Shown here piece by piece: positions 1 to 10,372 of a stretch of DNA of 27,042 nucleotides. The stretch lies in the NCBI GenBank assembly GCA_050260275.1, contig JBLNBX010000179.1:1-27042 (forward strand). The letters are read 5' to 3'. The notes under the pieces are model-generated. The model made no database searches. It was not told where the DNA came from and was given only the letters and a program-made list of their open reading frames with translations. Within the stretch, counting starts at the first letter, position 1, and each line of letters opens with the position of its first letter. A program made the position numbers and the translations under genes. This DNA comes from DATMXS01 sp050260275 (lineage in GTDB: Bacteria > Acidobacteriota > Terriglobia > Bryobacterales > Bryobacteraceae).

Positions 1-807
1 GAGCAGCTCCTGGATGGCGCGCAGGTCCGCGCCCCCTGTGAGCAGGTGCGTGGCGAACGCGTGCCGGAAACTGTGCGGGTGGACGGAATCGTCGGCGGTG
101 GCTGCGGTCGCCCAGCGCTTCACGATATTCCGAACGGCGCGGTCGGTGATCCTCCGCCCGCGTTTGTTAAGGAAGACCGCCGTCTCGGCTGTCCCGGCCG
201 GCCGGCCGGCGATATACCGCTCCAGCGCGGCCACAGCCTTCGAGCCCATCGGAACCTGCCGTTCCTTGCGGCCCTTTCCGCGGACCAGTATCCAACCCTC
301 TTTCAGATCCAGGTCCTCCAGGTTCAGGCCCACGAGCTCACTGACGCGCACGCCGCAGCCGTAGAGCAGCTCCAGGATGGCGGCATCGCGGGCCGCCTGG
401 GGCCGTCCGGAGCGGTCCGACACAGCCTCGTCCACGATCGCGTTGGCCTGGTCAGCGTTCATGACTCTGGGCAGGGAGCGCGGCAGCCGCGGCGACTGGG
501 CCAAGGCCGCAACATTGCAGGCGAGCTCGCCGCGGCGCAGCAGGAATTGCAGAAAGGACCGCACGGCCGCCAGCTTCCGGCGGATCGTAACAGCCGTGAG
601 CCCCTGCTGGTAGAGCCAGCCGAGCCACTCGCGAATGTCGACCGTGTCGAGCGACTCCGGCGCGGGGGCGGATTCGCCGGGCGGCGAGAAATACTGGACG
701 AACTGGGCCAGGTCCGCTGCGTACGCGCGCACCGTGTGCGGCGAGGCGTTTTGGCGGCCGAGTTCGGCAATGAAGCAGGCTACCTGCCGCTCAAGGGCAG
801 AAGGCAC
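1..807 (-). CDS. xerC: Tyrosine recombinase XerC/XerD family (C-terminus cut by window edge)
   Basis: Site-specific recombinase of the Xer family, which resolves chromosome dimers at dif. The 269 visible residues contain the N-terminal SAM-like core-binding domain (about 8-90) and most of the catalytic domain. Visible catalytic residues are Arg154 in GCGVRVSELVGL, Lys178 in RGKGRKER, and His245 and Arg248 in HPHSFRHAFATHLL. The frame runs off the window after AIQELL, so the last His and the nucleophilic Tyr are not seen; about 30-35 residues are missing. I chose the GTG at 807 because GGAGG lies 5 bases upstream; another in-frame GTG is at 813. The gene ends before position 1. It is transcribed away from dnaA and starts 34 bases from the 3' end of a tRNA gene. 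XerC and XerD are hard to tell apart here, and an integrase of a mobile element is less likely given the near-canonical Xer motif. Confidence 0.85.
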   Translation of the reverse strand, partial: MPSALERQVACFIAELGRQNASPHTVRAYAADLAQFVQYFSPPGESAPAPESLDTVDIREWLGWLYQQGLTAVTIRRKLAAVRSFLQFLLRRGELACNVAALAQSPRLPRSLPRVMNADQANAIVDEAVSDRSGRPQAARDAAILELLYGCGVRVSELVGLNLEDLDLKEGWILVRGKGRKERQVPMGSKAVAALERYIAGRPAGTAETAVFLNKRGRRITDRAVRNIVKRWATAATADDSVHPHSFRHAFATHLLTGGADLRAIQELL

Positions 808-840
808 CAGCACCTCCGGAGCAGGTCAGGAAACAGAGGA

Positions 841-916
841 TGGAGCGGGAGACGGGATTCGAACCCGCGACATCGACCTTGGCAAGGTCGCACTCTACCA
901 ACTGAGTTACTCCCGC
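841..916 (-). tRNA. tRNA-Gly (anticodon GCC)
   Basis: The minus strand reads as a complete 76-base cloverleaf. The acceptor stem is GCGGGAG pairing with CTCCCGC, the D loop contains AGTTGGTAGAG, the anticodon stem is CGACC/GGTCG around TTGCCAA (anticodon GCC), and the T arm is GCGGG-TTCGAAT-CCCGT. The 3' CCA is encoded. It sits between the recombinase gene and the dnaA upstream region. Confidence 0.97.
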
Positions 917-926
917 GGTCCGTTTT

Positions 927-956
927 ATTTTCGCGCGAGGAGCATCGCGGTGTCAA
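927..956 (-). promoter_or_regulatory. Sigma-70-type promoter of tRNA-Gly
   Basis: On the minus strand a perfect -35 box TTGACA (951-956) is followed by an 18-base spacer and GAAAAT (927-932, 4 of 6 matches to TATAAT). The tRNA 5' end lies 10 bases beyond the -10 box, which fits a short leader. The -10 box is weak, so the exact start site is uncertain. Confidence 0.6.
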
Positions 957-1002
957 TCGCGCGCCACCCGCGCCGACAAAGGATCAGTTCCAGACAGAAG
1001 CC

Positions 1003-1228
1003 TGTGGAAATGTTGTACCATGTTAACGTCTAAATACCTGATAATGTGACCTTTATTGTGGAAAAAACTTGTTGCTGCCCGAGCCGCCAATTGTGCTATT
1101 CTGAATCGCCGCTAGGCTGCCCCGTAGACGGGTGATTGTTGTTGGCGACTCCTTCTCTCCGGCGGCGTAATCCGGAAGAGTAGTCTAGGTTTCTTTATTT
1201 CCACAGGTTGTGGGAAACGTGTGGAAAA
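1003..1228. other. oriC: DnaA-box cluster upstream of dnaA, candidate oriC / dnaA autoregulatory region
   Basis: Five 9-mers close to the DnaA consensus TTATCCACA lie between the tRNA gene and dnaA. Two read TTTTCCACA on the minus strand (1057-1065 and 1220-1228, 8 of 9 matches). The others are ATTTCCACA (minus, 1003-1011), ATTTCCACA (plus, 1197-1205) and TTTCCCACA (minus, 1209-1217). Three of them are packed into 32 bases (1197-1228). AT-richer stretches lie beside them at about 1022-1067 and 1190-1200. The 374-base stretch 917-1290 holds no convincing gene. This could be the origin, a DnaA-regulated dnaA promoter, or both; strand-skew data would decide. Confidence 0.65.
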
Positions 1229-1290
1229 CTGATGCCTTGGTTATTTTTGCCAGCGCACTTCACAGCACATCTCAGGGGAACAGCAGAACT

Positions 1291-2592
1291 ATGAACGTAT
1301 GGGAACTTATCAAGCAGAGACTTGAGCATCGACTGAGCGCCGAAAGTTTTCAGAACTGGTTTGGGAATACCTGGTTCAAGGAGGCCCAGAATGGAGCGAT
1401 CTCGGTCGGCGTCCCAACGGAAGCTGTCAAGCAGTACCTGGAGAGTGAACTGAGTGCCCGGATTGAGGAGGCCATCCGCGAACTGAGGCTGCCGTTCGAT
1501 CGCGTAGTGTACGAGGTATCACGGCCGTCGGCGCCCACGAATGGAGCGGCCGCGACTGCAGCAGCAGCCGAGCCGGAATTCCGGCTGAACCCCAAGTACA
1601 CGTTCGAGAATTTCGTGGTTGGTGCGTGCAATGAGTTCGCACACGCTGCAGCCAGGGCCGTCGTGGAGAATCCTGCTGGCGCCTATAACCCGCTGTACAT
1701 CTATGGCGGGGTCGGTCTGGGTAAGACGCACCTGATGCACGCCATAGGCAGGGGTCTGCTGGATCGCTATCCCGGCCTGAGGCTGGTGTATACCCCGGCC
1801 GAGCGCTTCATGAACGAGATGATCGTCTCGCTCAAGCAGAACCGTATGCCTCAGTTCCATGCGAAGTACCGCAGCGCTGATGTGCTTCTGGTCGACGATG
1901 TCCAGTTTCTGAGTGGGAAGGACGCCACACAGGACGAATTCTTCTATACATTCAACGAGTTGCACGAGAGCCAGCGGCAGATCGTGCTTACGAGCGATGC
2001 CGTACCCAACCAGATTCAGGGGCTGGTCGAGAGGCTTCGTTCGCGGTTCTCATCTGGACTCATGGTCGATATTCAGGCTCCCGATCTGGAAACCAGGATG
2101 GCCATTCTGGAGAAGAAAGCCGAGGCTGAGGGGCTGGTTCTGACCGATGAAGTCCGTAATTTCCTGGCCAGCAGGACAAAAACGAACATACGCGAGCTTA
2201 CGGGTGCTCTGACCAGGCTTGCCATGCAGTCGTCGCTGAGCGGAGAACAGATCACCCTAGCGATGGCGGAGCGTGCATTGAAGCACCTTGCACCAAACAG
2301 CGACAAGCGCGTCACCATTGAAGCCATCGTCAAGACTGTGGCGGCCGACTTCAATCTGACGCCGCAGCAGCTCAAACAGAAGACGAACGAGCGCAGGATA
2401 ACCCGCCCGCGGCAGGTCGCCATGTACCTGGCTAAACAGTTGACGCACGCCTCATTGCCTGAGATCGGCCGCTCTCTCGGGAACAAGCATCACACCACGG
2501 TGCTGCATGCCCTGGAAGTTGTCGAGAAGCTCCGCAAGAGTGACCAGGATTTCAACAGGCGTATTCAGAGCCTAATGGACTCATTCCAGTGA
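1291..2592 (+). CDS. dnaA: Chromosomal replication initiator protein DnaA
   Basis: AAA+ ATPase that binds DnaA boxes, melts the origin and loads the helicase. The 433-residue protein has all four domains. These are an N-terminal DnaB/self-interaction domain (1-75, starting MNVWELIKQRLEHRL), a short Ala-rich linker (about 83-97), and an ATPase core with Walker A GGVGLGKTH near 139-147 and Walker B LLVDDVQFL near 199. The C-terminal helix-turn-helix carries the DnaA signature around LGNKHHTTVLHALE. The same frame is open upstream to a GTG at 1210, but homology starts at the ATG at 1291, preceded by AGGGGAA about 10 bases away, so I start there. DnaA boxes flank the gene on both sides, which suggests autoregulation. 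It is followed by dnaN in the usual order. Nothing is unusual in its length or motifs. Confidence 0.98.
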   Translation: MNVWELIKQRLEHRLSAESFQNWFGNTWFKEAQNGAISVGVPTEAVKQYLESELSARIEEAIRELRLPFDRVVYEVSRPSAPTNGAAATAAAAEPEFRLNPKYTFENFVVGACNEFAHAAARAVVENPAGAYNPLYIYGGVGLGKTHLMHAIGRGLLDRYPGLRLVYTPAERFMNEMIVSLKQNRMPQFHAKYRSADVLLVDDVQFLSGKDATQDEFFYTFNELHESQRQIVLTSDAVPNQIQGLVERLRSRFSSGLMVDIQAPDLETRMAILEKKAEAEGLVLTDEVRNFLASRTKTNIRELTGALTRLAMQSSLSGEQITLAMAERALKHLAPNSDKRVTIEAIVKTVAADFNLTPQQLKQKTNERRITRPRQVAMYLAKQLTHASLPEIGRSLGNKHHTTVLHALEVVEKLRKSDQDFNRRIQSLMDSFQ

Positions 2593-2831
2593 GGTTCCGC
2601 TGGTTTTCAACAGCCGACGCGGAACACACCTGTGGAAGGCTTGTGAGAACTGCTCCACAGGGCTGGCGCCCGCAACTCTCCGACCGGCTTTTCCTCACGA
2701 GTGTGGCGGGCAAGGGGCCGAATTTTGTACAATTTAGGAAGAAACCCACAGATCCACAGCCCCTACGAATGGTGCTTCTTTCTGGTATGTTATAGAGCGG
2801 TCAAAGCAGCACAGCGACGGAGATCGATCCG
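2593..2831. other. dnaA-dnaN intergenic region with weak DnaA-box-like sites and a short AT-rich patch
   Basis: This 239-base gap holds three degenerate matches to the DnaA consensus: TGCTCCACA (2651-2659) and AGATCCACA (2750-2758) on the plus strand, each 7 of 9, and CCTTCCACA on the minus strand (2631-2639), which is weaker. A short AT-rich stretch at about 2720-2737 contains the palindrome TTGTACAA and could act as an unwinding element. In many bacteria the origin lies in this gap, so it competes with, or is bipartite with, the stronger cluster upstream of dnaA. A possible -10 for dnaN (TATGTT, about 2785-2790) has no good -35 partner. No gene is seen. Confidence 0.4.
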
Positions 2832-3947
2832 ATGGAATTCACAGTTGCAAGAAGTGACCTGGTTCGGGAACTGAACCTTTCGCAGGGGGTGGTGGAGAAG
2901 CGGACAACCATCCCGATACTGTCGAACGTGTTGATCGAGGCTGCGGGTGACCGCATCCAGCTTACGGCGACAGACCTGGAGTTGGGCATCCGCTGCTCGT
3001 GTCCGGCCCGGGTCAGCAAAGAGGGTGCGGGTACGATCCCGGTGCGGCGTTTGCTGGACTACGTTCGGCTCCTGCCGGATAGCGATATAGCGGTGAAGTT
3101 CCAGGAGAACAACTGGGCGAGTCTGACGTGTGGCCGTTCGCGGACGCGCATTGCCGGAATTTCGCGCGAGAGCTATCCAGAGCTGCCGCAAATGCCCGAG
3201 CAGATGGCTGAAATTCCAGCGGGAGTGCTCGCGTCGCTGATTGCAAGGACCATCTTCGCGATCTCATCCGAGGAATCGCGGTTTACGTTGAGCGGAGCGC
3301 TGCTCCACCTGAAGCTCAACACTTTGTTGATGGTTTCGACGGATGGCCATCGGCTGGCGCACGTTGAGACCTGCACAGACCTGCCTGGTGTAACAGCGCC
3401 GTACCGGGCGCTGGTGCCTCGCAAAGCCATGGGAGAGATTCTCAAGCTTGCGCAGGAAGCCGGTCCTGATACCCCAGTGAAGTTCGCCGGCGATGAGAAC
3501 CACTTATTCTTCGGCTTTGGCGAGCGCCTTCTGATCAGCCGGAAGCTCACTGGGACGTTCCCGGACTACGAGCGGGTTTTGCCGAAAGAGCAGAAGCACA
3601 TTGTCACACTAAAGCGCGACGAGATTCGGAGCGCTATCGAGCGCGTAGCACAGTTCGCTGACGAGCGTTCGAGAGCGATCAAGATGCAGGTACGGCCAGG
3701 CGAGGTGACCGTGCACTCATCTGTCTCCGACACAGGTGAGAGCGAGGAGAGCGTGCCGGCGGAGTATGACGGCGCAACCATCGAGATCAGCTTCAACGCT
3801 CAGTACCTGCTCGACTTTTTGAGGGTGGTCACGCAGGATGAGGTGCAGTTCTGCTTCAAGGATCCCCATAGCGCCGCGGAGGCGCGGCCCAGCGGCGATG
3901 CGGACGGCTTCGCACACCGCTATATCGTTATGCCGATGCGTGTCTGA
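2832..3947 (+). CDS. dnaN: DNA polymerase III sliding clamp (beta subunit)
   Basis: Ring-shaped processivity clamp that tethers the replicative polymerase to DNA. The 371-residue length is normal for three tandem clamp folds. It starts MEFTVARSDLVRELN, contains the family segment VEKRTTIPILSNVLIEA near residues 17-34 and TDLELGIR in the first fold, and ends in MPMRV, the usual terminal consensus. The ATG at 2832 is preceded by a GGAG about 10 bases upstream. It lies 239 bases after dnaA and only 31 bases before gyrB, so dnaN and gyrB are probably cotranscribed. There is no recF between them, whereas many genomes have dnaA-dnaN-recF-gyrB. No unusual features are seen. Confidence 0.97.
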   Translation: MEFTVARSDLVRELNLSQGVVEKRTTIPILSNVLIEAAGDRIQLTATDLELGIRCSCPARVSKEGAGTIPVRRLLDYVRLLPDSDIAVKFQENNWASLTCGRSRTRIAGISRESYPELPQMPEQMAEIPAGVLASLIARTIFAISSEESRFTLSGALLHLKLNTLLMVSTDGHRLAHVETCTDLPGVTAPYRALVPRKAMGEILKLAQEAGPDTPVKFAGDENHLFFGFGERLLISRKLTGTFPDYERVLPKEQKHIVTLKRDEIRSAIERVAQFADERSRAIKMQVRPGEVTVHSSVSDTGESEESVPAEYDGATIEISFNAQYLLDFLRVVTQDEVQFCFKDPHSAAEARPSGDADGFAHRYIVMPMRV

Positions 3948-3978
3948 CGCACGGAGAAAACAAGTTTTTTGAGGTTTC

Positions 3979-6426
<2,448 letters not shown>

Positions 6427-6632
6427 GTGGTAACGCACAACAGTACTGCTAAGTGCTGCAACAGTAGTTATGTGGTTGTGGTAGTTGAAGTTGTGCAATT
6501 TGTGCTCAGGGTTCGTGTTGTAGAAGGCAATGCCCCTTCAATACGCTGAAATACGCCCACTTTAAGGTTGTGCTGGTTGTTCCCAAGTGGCGGAAACAGC
6601 GTAAGTTACCCTGTAGTTAATTTTCGTTCACG

Positions 6633-6657
6633 GCAGTTGCCCTGGCCGGGCAACTGC
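6633..6657 (+). terminator. Perfect 10-bp stem-loop downstream of gyrB, possible terminator without T-tract
   Basis: GCAGTTGCCC (6633-6642), loop TGGCC, and GGGCAACTGC (6648-6657) form a perfect 10-bp inverted repeat. No T-run follows on either strand, so it is not a classical intrinsic terminator. It may end the gyrB transcript with Rho, or act as an operator or leader structure for the hdr operon. Confidence 0.4.
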
Positions 6658-6857
6658 TAAGTATTGAAAGGGTCGGTGTGGCACGGGACAACGCCAGTAC
6701 TAGCCGCCCGGCCCGATTCGGAAAGGAGAACGTGTCTACCGGCAGGCTCCGACCAATCGGCCTCACACCGCCGTAGGTTTTTCTCTCCGCCCGCACGCAG
6801 GCTGCCGCAGAGCCCTCCCGACCGCGTTTGCGCGCCAGTAGCCTGCCGGGGCGAGGA

Positions 6858-6882
6858 ATGGAATTCCATGCCGGCGCGCCGG
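6858..6882. promoter_or_regulatory. Two adjacent perfect 12-bp palindromes before hdrC
   Basis: ATGGAATTCCAT (6858-6869) is followed after one base by CCGGCGCGCCGG (6871-6882). Both are perfect 12-bp palindromes and end just before the GAGGAG ribosome binding site (6884-6889) of hdrC. They could be an operator pair or RNA hairpins that affect access to the binding site; the second could mask it. The role is unproven. Confidence 0.35.
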
Positions 6883-6898
6883 TGAGGAGAAAGCTCAC

Positions 6899-7489
6899 AT
6901 GTTCATCACCATGAGGAAGATGAAGTACCAGCGCGAGGCGGACCAGGAATGGTCCGATCGCATGTGCAGCCAGCCCGGCTGCGAGCGGTTGCCCTCCTGC
7001 GTCCAATGCGGCACCTGTTCCGGCACCTGTCCCCTGTCCATCTACATGGACTACACGCCGCGAAGAATTATCCAGTTGGTGCGGGAGGGTTTCCGCGACG
7101 AAGCGCTTTCCTGCCAGACCATCTGGTTGTGCGCCTCGTGCTATGCCTGTACGGCGCATTGCCCGCAGGAGATCAAGATCACGGACGTGATGTACAGCCT
7201 GAAGCGCGAGGCCATCCGCAGGAAGATGTACCCGCCGCGGTTCCCCGCGCCGGTGCTGAGCCAGGAGTTCTTCAATTTAGTGCGCCGCTGGGGGCGTTCG
7301 AGCGAGGTGTGGCTGATACTACGCTTCGCGCTCAAATCTAACCCGCTCATCCTGCTCACGATGATGCGGACCGGCTGGGAGCTGTTCAGGGCCGGGCGGA
7401 TTTCGCTCAAGCTGGAGCGCATCAAGCGGACCGGCGCGTTGAAGCGGCTGTTCAGCGCTAACGGCGGCAGCAAGCAGGGGGTCGCATGA
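6899..7489 (+). CDS. hdrC: Heterodisulfide reductase subunit C (HdrC-like)
   Basis: Small ferredoxin-type subunit that carries electrons from HdrA to the catalytic HdrB. The 196-residue protein has two [4Fe-4S] motifs of the CX2CX2CX3CP form: Cys34, 37, 40, 44 (CVQCGTCSGTCP) and Cys78, 81, 84, 88 (CASCYACTAHCP). A basic C-terminal helical region follows. There is no signal peptide or transmembrane segment, so it is cytosolic. The ATG at 6899 follows GAGGAG at 6884-6889; a second in-frame ATG at 6911 is less well placed. It is the first gene of a six-gene operon and overlaps hdrB by 4 bases (ATGA). The family includes HdrC-like subunits in other oxidoreductases, but the neighbours hdrB and hdrA settle the assignment. 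Confidence 0.93.
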   Translation: MFITMRKMKYQREADQEWSDRMCSQPGCERLPSCVQCGTCSGTCPLSIYMDYTPRRIIQLVREGFRDEALSCQTIWLCASCYACTAHCPQEIKITDVMYSLKREAIRRKMYPPRFPAPVLSQEFFNLVRRWGRSSEVWLILRFALKSNPLILLTMMRTGWELFRAGRISLKLERIKRTGALKRLFSANGGSKQGVA

Positions 7490-8382
7490 CGTCATATCAG
7501 TATTTTCCGGGTTGTTCTTTAAAGACGAGCGGCGCGGCCTACGAAGAAAGCATGCTGGAGCTGTTCCGCGTGCTCGGCATCCAGTTGGATGAGCTGGAGG
7601 ACTGGAACTGCTGCGGCGCGACGTCCTACATGGCCATCGATGAGGTCTCGGCGTTCGTGCTCTCGGCGCGGAATCTCTCCATCGCCGGGCAGAAGCAGGC
7701 GGACCTGCTGGCTCCTTGCAGCGCCTGCTACCTGGTGCTGCGCAAGACGCAGGATTACACGTCGCACTATCCCGAGATCGGAGAGAAGGTCGCGAAGTCG
7801 CTTTCGAGCGCCGGTCTGCCGCCGCTGGGCGCGGTCAAGGTGAGGCATCCGCTCGAGGCGCTGTACAACGACGTGGGGATCGACAAGATCAAGTCGCTCG
7901 TGAAGCGCAAGTGGACGGGCGGCCGCCTGGCCTGCTACTACGGCTGCCAGATCGTCCGGCCCTATGACGAGGTGGACCGGCCGCACGACCCGACGCGCAT
8001 GGACGAGCTGATGCAGGCCGTGGGCGTGCCCACGGTTCCCTACTCGCTCAAGACGAAGTGCTGCGGCGGCATGCTGACGAGCACCATCCACGACGTCGGC
8101 GTCAGGATGAATTACGTGCTGCTCAAAGAAGCTGTGCGCTCGGGCGCGGACTGCATCGTCACCGTCTGCCCGCTGTGCCAGTACAATCTGGACGCCTGCC
8201 AGGATGAGATCCGTCAGGAGACGGGCGAGGATATCGACATCCCGATCGTCTACTTCACGCAGGTGCTTGGGTGGGCGCTCGGCGGCGATGTGAAGAAGCT
8301 GGGGCTGAAACGCTGCGTTGCGGGACGCCGCCGCATCAAGCGCTGGTTCGTGGAGAAGCAGGAGGTGGAACAGTATGTCTAG
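7486..8382 (+). CDS. hdrB: Heterodisulfide reductase subunit B (HdrB-like, two CCG domains)
   Basis: Catalytic subunit that in methanogens reduces the CoM-S-S-CoB disulfide with two noncubane [4Fe-4S] clusters. Both CCG (CX31-38CCX33-34CXXC) motifs are intact. The first uses Cys10, Cys42-Cys43, Cys78 and Cys81; the second uses Cys154, Cys192-Cys193, Cys228 and Cys231. Complete sets argue for an active disulfide reductase rather than a degenerate paralogue. The 298-residue length is typical. Its start overlaps hdrC by 4 bases and its end overlaps hdrA by 8 bases, so translation is probably coupled. The substrate here cannot be the methanogenic heterodisulfide unless the host makes those coenzymes, so the physiological disulfide is unknown. 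Confidence 0.95.
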   Translation: MTSYQYFPGCSLKTSGAAYEESMLELFRVLGIQLDELEDWNCCGATSYMAIDEVSAFVLSARNLSIAGQKQADLLAPCSACYLVLRKTQDYTSHYPEIGEKVAKSLSSAGLPPLGAVKVRHPLEALYNDVGIDKIKSLVKRKWTGGRLACYYGCQIVRPYDEVDRPHDPTRMDELMQAVGVPTVPYSLKTKCCGGMLTSTIHDVGVRMNYVLLKEAVRSGADCIVTVCPLCQYNLDACQDEIRQETGEDIDIPIVYFTQVLGWALGGDVKKLGLKRCVAGRRRIKRWFVEKQEVEQYV

Positions 8383-10372
8383 CACGAACGGCGGACCGGT
8401 TCGCGTAGGAGTATACGTCTGCCACTGCGGCCACAACATCGGCGCTGTGGTGGACTGCAAGGCGGTGGCCGAGTACGCTGCCGGCCTCAATAACGTGGTC
8501 GTTTCCCGCGACTACAAGTACATGTGCTCGGATCCCGGGCAGGAGCTGATCGCGAGCGACATTCGCGAGCACAACCTGAACCGTGTGGTGGTGGCATCGT
8601 GCTCGCCGCACCTGCACGAGCACACGTTCCGCGTGGCCACCTCCAACGGCGGCCTGAACGAGTTCTACCTGCAGATGGTGAACATCCGCGAGCACGACTC
8701 GTGGGTGCACACCGACAGGGCGGCCGCAACGGAGAAGGCGAAGGATCTGGTGCGGGCCGCGGTGCGGCGCGTGGCGCGCCACAGCGCGCTCGAGAAGGGA
8801 CGCGTTGAGATCAACCCGGCGGTCATGGTGGTCGGCGGCGGCATTGCCGGCATACACGCGGCGCTCACGCTGGCCAACGCAGGCAAGAAGGTGTACCTGG
8901 TCGAGCGCCAGCCCACCATCGGTGGGCACATGGCGATGTTCGACAAGACGTTCCCCACGCTCGACTGCGCGGCCTGCATTTTGACGCCGAAGATGTCGCA
9001 GGTGAAGGCGCACCCGAACATCACGCTGTGGTCATACGCGGAGGTCACCAACGTCGACGGCTACATCGGCAACTACACGGTGAAGGTGACGCGCAGGACG
9101 CGGTATATCGATGAGGACCTGTGCGCGGGCTGCGCCGAGTGCATCGAAGCCTGCGTCTTCAAGCAGCCGAAGTTCGCGGACGAGTTCAACCAGAAACTCG
9201 GCAAGCGCAAGCCGATTTACCTGCCGTTCCCGCAGGCGGTGCCGCAGGTGCCGGTGATCGATCCGGAGACCTGTATCCAGTTCAAGTCGGGAAAGTGCAA
9301 GCAGACCTGCCTGCAGGCATGCGGCGAGCGGCACGCCATCAACTTCTCGCTCCAGGACAAGACCGAAGAAGTCCAGGTAGGAACCATCATCGTCGCGACC
9401 GGCTTCAAGCCGTTCGACGCCACGAGGCTCCCCTACTACGGCTACGGGCGGTATCAGAACGTTTACACTTCGCTCGAGATTGAGCGGCTGGTGAACGCAT
9501 CGGGTCCGACCTCGGGCGAGGTGGTGCTGCGCGACGGGCGCGAGCCGAAGACCATCGGCATCATCCACTGCGTCGGTTCGCGAGACGAGAAGACGAACCG
9601 CTGGTGCTCGCGCGTGTGCTGCATGTACTCGTTGAAGCTTGCGCACCTGCTGAAGGAACACACGGGCGCGGAGATCTTCAACTTCTACATCGACATGCGC
9701 ACGCCCGGAAAGGGGTTCGAGGAGTTTTACCACCGCCTGCTGGATGAGGGCGTGCACTTCATCCGCGGCCGCGTGGCCGAGGTGACGGACTGGGCGCTGG
9801 ATCCCAGCGAGGAAGGCAAGCTGGTGCTGCGCGTGGAAGACACGCTCCTCGGCATGGTGCGGCGCATCCCCGTGGACATGGTGGTGCTGTCGGTGGGTCT
9901 GGAGCCGCACGACGACGCGCAGGACGTGCGCCGGATGTTCAACATGACCTGCTCGACCGAGGGCTTCTTCCTGGAGCGGCACCCGAAGCTGGCGCCGGTA
10001 TCGACGTTTACCGACGGCATCTTCCTGGCGGGCTGCTGCCAGGGGCCCAAGGACATTCCCGACACGGTGGCCCAGGCGGGCGCCGCGGCGGCGGAGTGCC
10101 TGGCTCTGATCGACGCGGGCTTTGTGGAGCAGGAGCCGAACACGGCTTACGTGATCGACGAGGTCTGCTCGGGTTGCCAGACCTGCATACCGATGTGCCC
10201 CTACAGCGCCATCACGTTCGACAAGGAACGGCGCAAGGCCGTGGTGAACCCGGTGCAGTGCAAGGGCTGCGGAACCTGCGTGGCGGCGTGCCCGTCGGCT
10301 TCGCTTCAGCAGCACCTGTTCGAGGACGAGGAGATCTTCGAGGAGATCCAAGGAGTGCTCGCCAATGTCTGA
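8375..10372 (+). CDS. hdrA: Heterodisulfide reductase subunit A (HdrA, flavin electron-bifurcating subunit)
   Basis: FAD and iron-sulfur subunit that splits electrons between ferredoxin and HdrBC in flavin-based electron bifurcation. The 665-residue protein begins with the HdrA N-terminal domain (VCHCGHNIG at 15-23), then the FAD-binding GGGIAG (154-159) and the conserved LDCAACILTPKM segment (Cys198, Cys201). Four ferredoxin-type cysteine sets follow: Cys250/253/256/260, Cys300/308/312/316, Cys598/601/604/608 and Cys629/632/635/639. The second set has odd spacing (CX7CX3CX3C, with Gly after the last Cys instead of Pro). The frame is open back to 8318, but the ATG at 8375 follows GGAGG at 8361-8365 and gives the conserved N-terminus. 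It overlaps hdrB and mvhD by 8 bases each. Length matches stand-alone methanogen-type HdrA. Confidence 0.96.
   Translation: MSSTNGGPVRVGVYVCHCGHNIGAVVDCKAVAEYAAGLNNVVVSRDYKYMCSDPGQELIASDIREHNLNRVVVASCSPHLHEHTFRVATSNGGLNEFYLQMVNIREHDSWVHTDRAAATEKAKDLVRAAVRRVARHSALEKGRVEINPAVMVVGGGIAGIHAALTLANAGKKVYLVERQPTIGGHMAMFDKTFPTLDCAACILTPKMSQVKAHPNITLWSYAEVTNVDGYIGNYTVKVTRRTRYIDEDLCAGCAECIEACVFKQPKFADEFNQKLGKRKPIYLPFPQAVPQVPVIDPETCIQFKSGKCKQTCLQACGERHAINFSLQDKTEEVQVGTIIVATGFKPFDATRLPYYGYGRYQNVYTSLEIERLVNASGPTSGEVVLRDGREPKTIGIIHCVGSRDEKTNRWCSRVCCMYSLKLAHLLKEHTGAEIFNFYIDMRTPGKGFEEFYHRLLDEGVHFIRGRVAEVTDWALDPSEEGKLVLRVEDTLLGMVRRIPVDMVVLSVGLEPHDDAQDVRRMFNMTCSTEGFFLERHPKLAPVSTFTDGIFLAGCCQGPKDIPDTVAQAGAAAAECLALIDAGFVEQEPNTAYVIDEVCSGCQTCIPMCPYSAITFDKERRKAVVNPVQCKGCGTCVAACPSASLQQHLFEDEEIFEEIQGVLANV

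Larger units (their letters stand above)
6427..6898 (+). other. Non-coding spacer between gyrB and the hdr operon
   Basis: In these 472 bases I see no convincing gene. The open frames present (for example 6664-6885) are short, Arg/Pro-rich and have no ribosome binding site. The spacer holds a 10-bp perfect hairpin (6633-6657), a 10-base direct repeat ACTGCTAAGT (6445-6454 and 6653-6662), and two adjacent palindromes just before the hdrC ribosome binding site. The hdr promoter must lie here, but I found no well-spaced -35/-10 pair. TTGAAA at 6664-6669 has no matching -10. No known riboswitch is recognisable by eye. Confidence 0.5.

Noticed and set aside
1..916. tRNA plus tyrosine recombinase as the end of an integrated element
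   Set aside because: The recombinase has Xer-type motifs and lies beside dnaA; no tRNA 3'-end duplicate is visible in the window and the rest of the possible element is outside it.
46..1026. Long plus-strand open frame (326 codons) across the recombinase region and tRNA
   Set aside because: It is antisense to a clear Xer recombinase and runs through the tRNA gene; its product has no motifs and GC-driven composition.
6679..6695. TGGCAC resembling a sigma-54 -24 element upstream of hdrC
   Set aside because: The -12 half is wrong: the GC falls one base off the required spacing and TTGC is absent.
6664..6885. 73-codon frame in the hdr leader
   Set aside because: No ribosome binding site, Arg/Pro/Ser-rich, and it overlaps the regulatory palindrome region.
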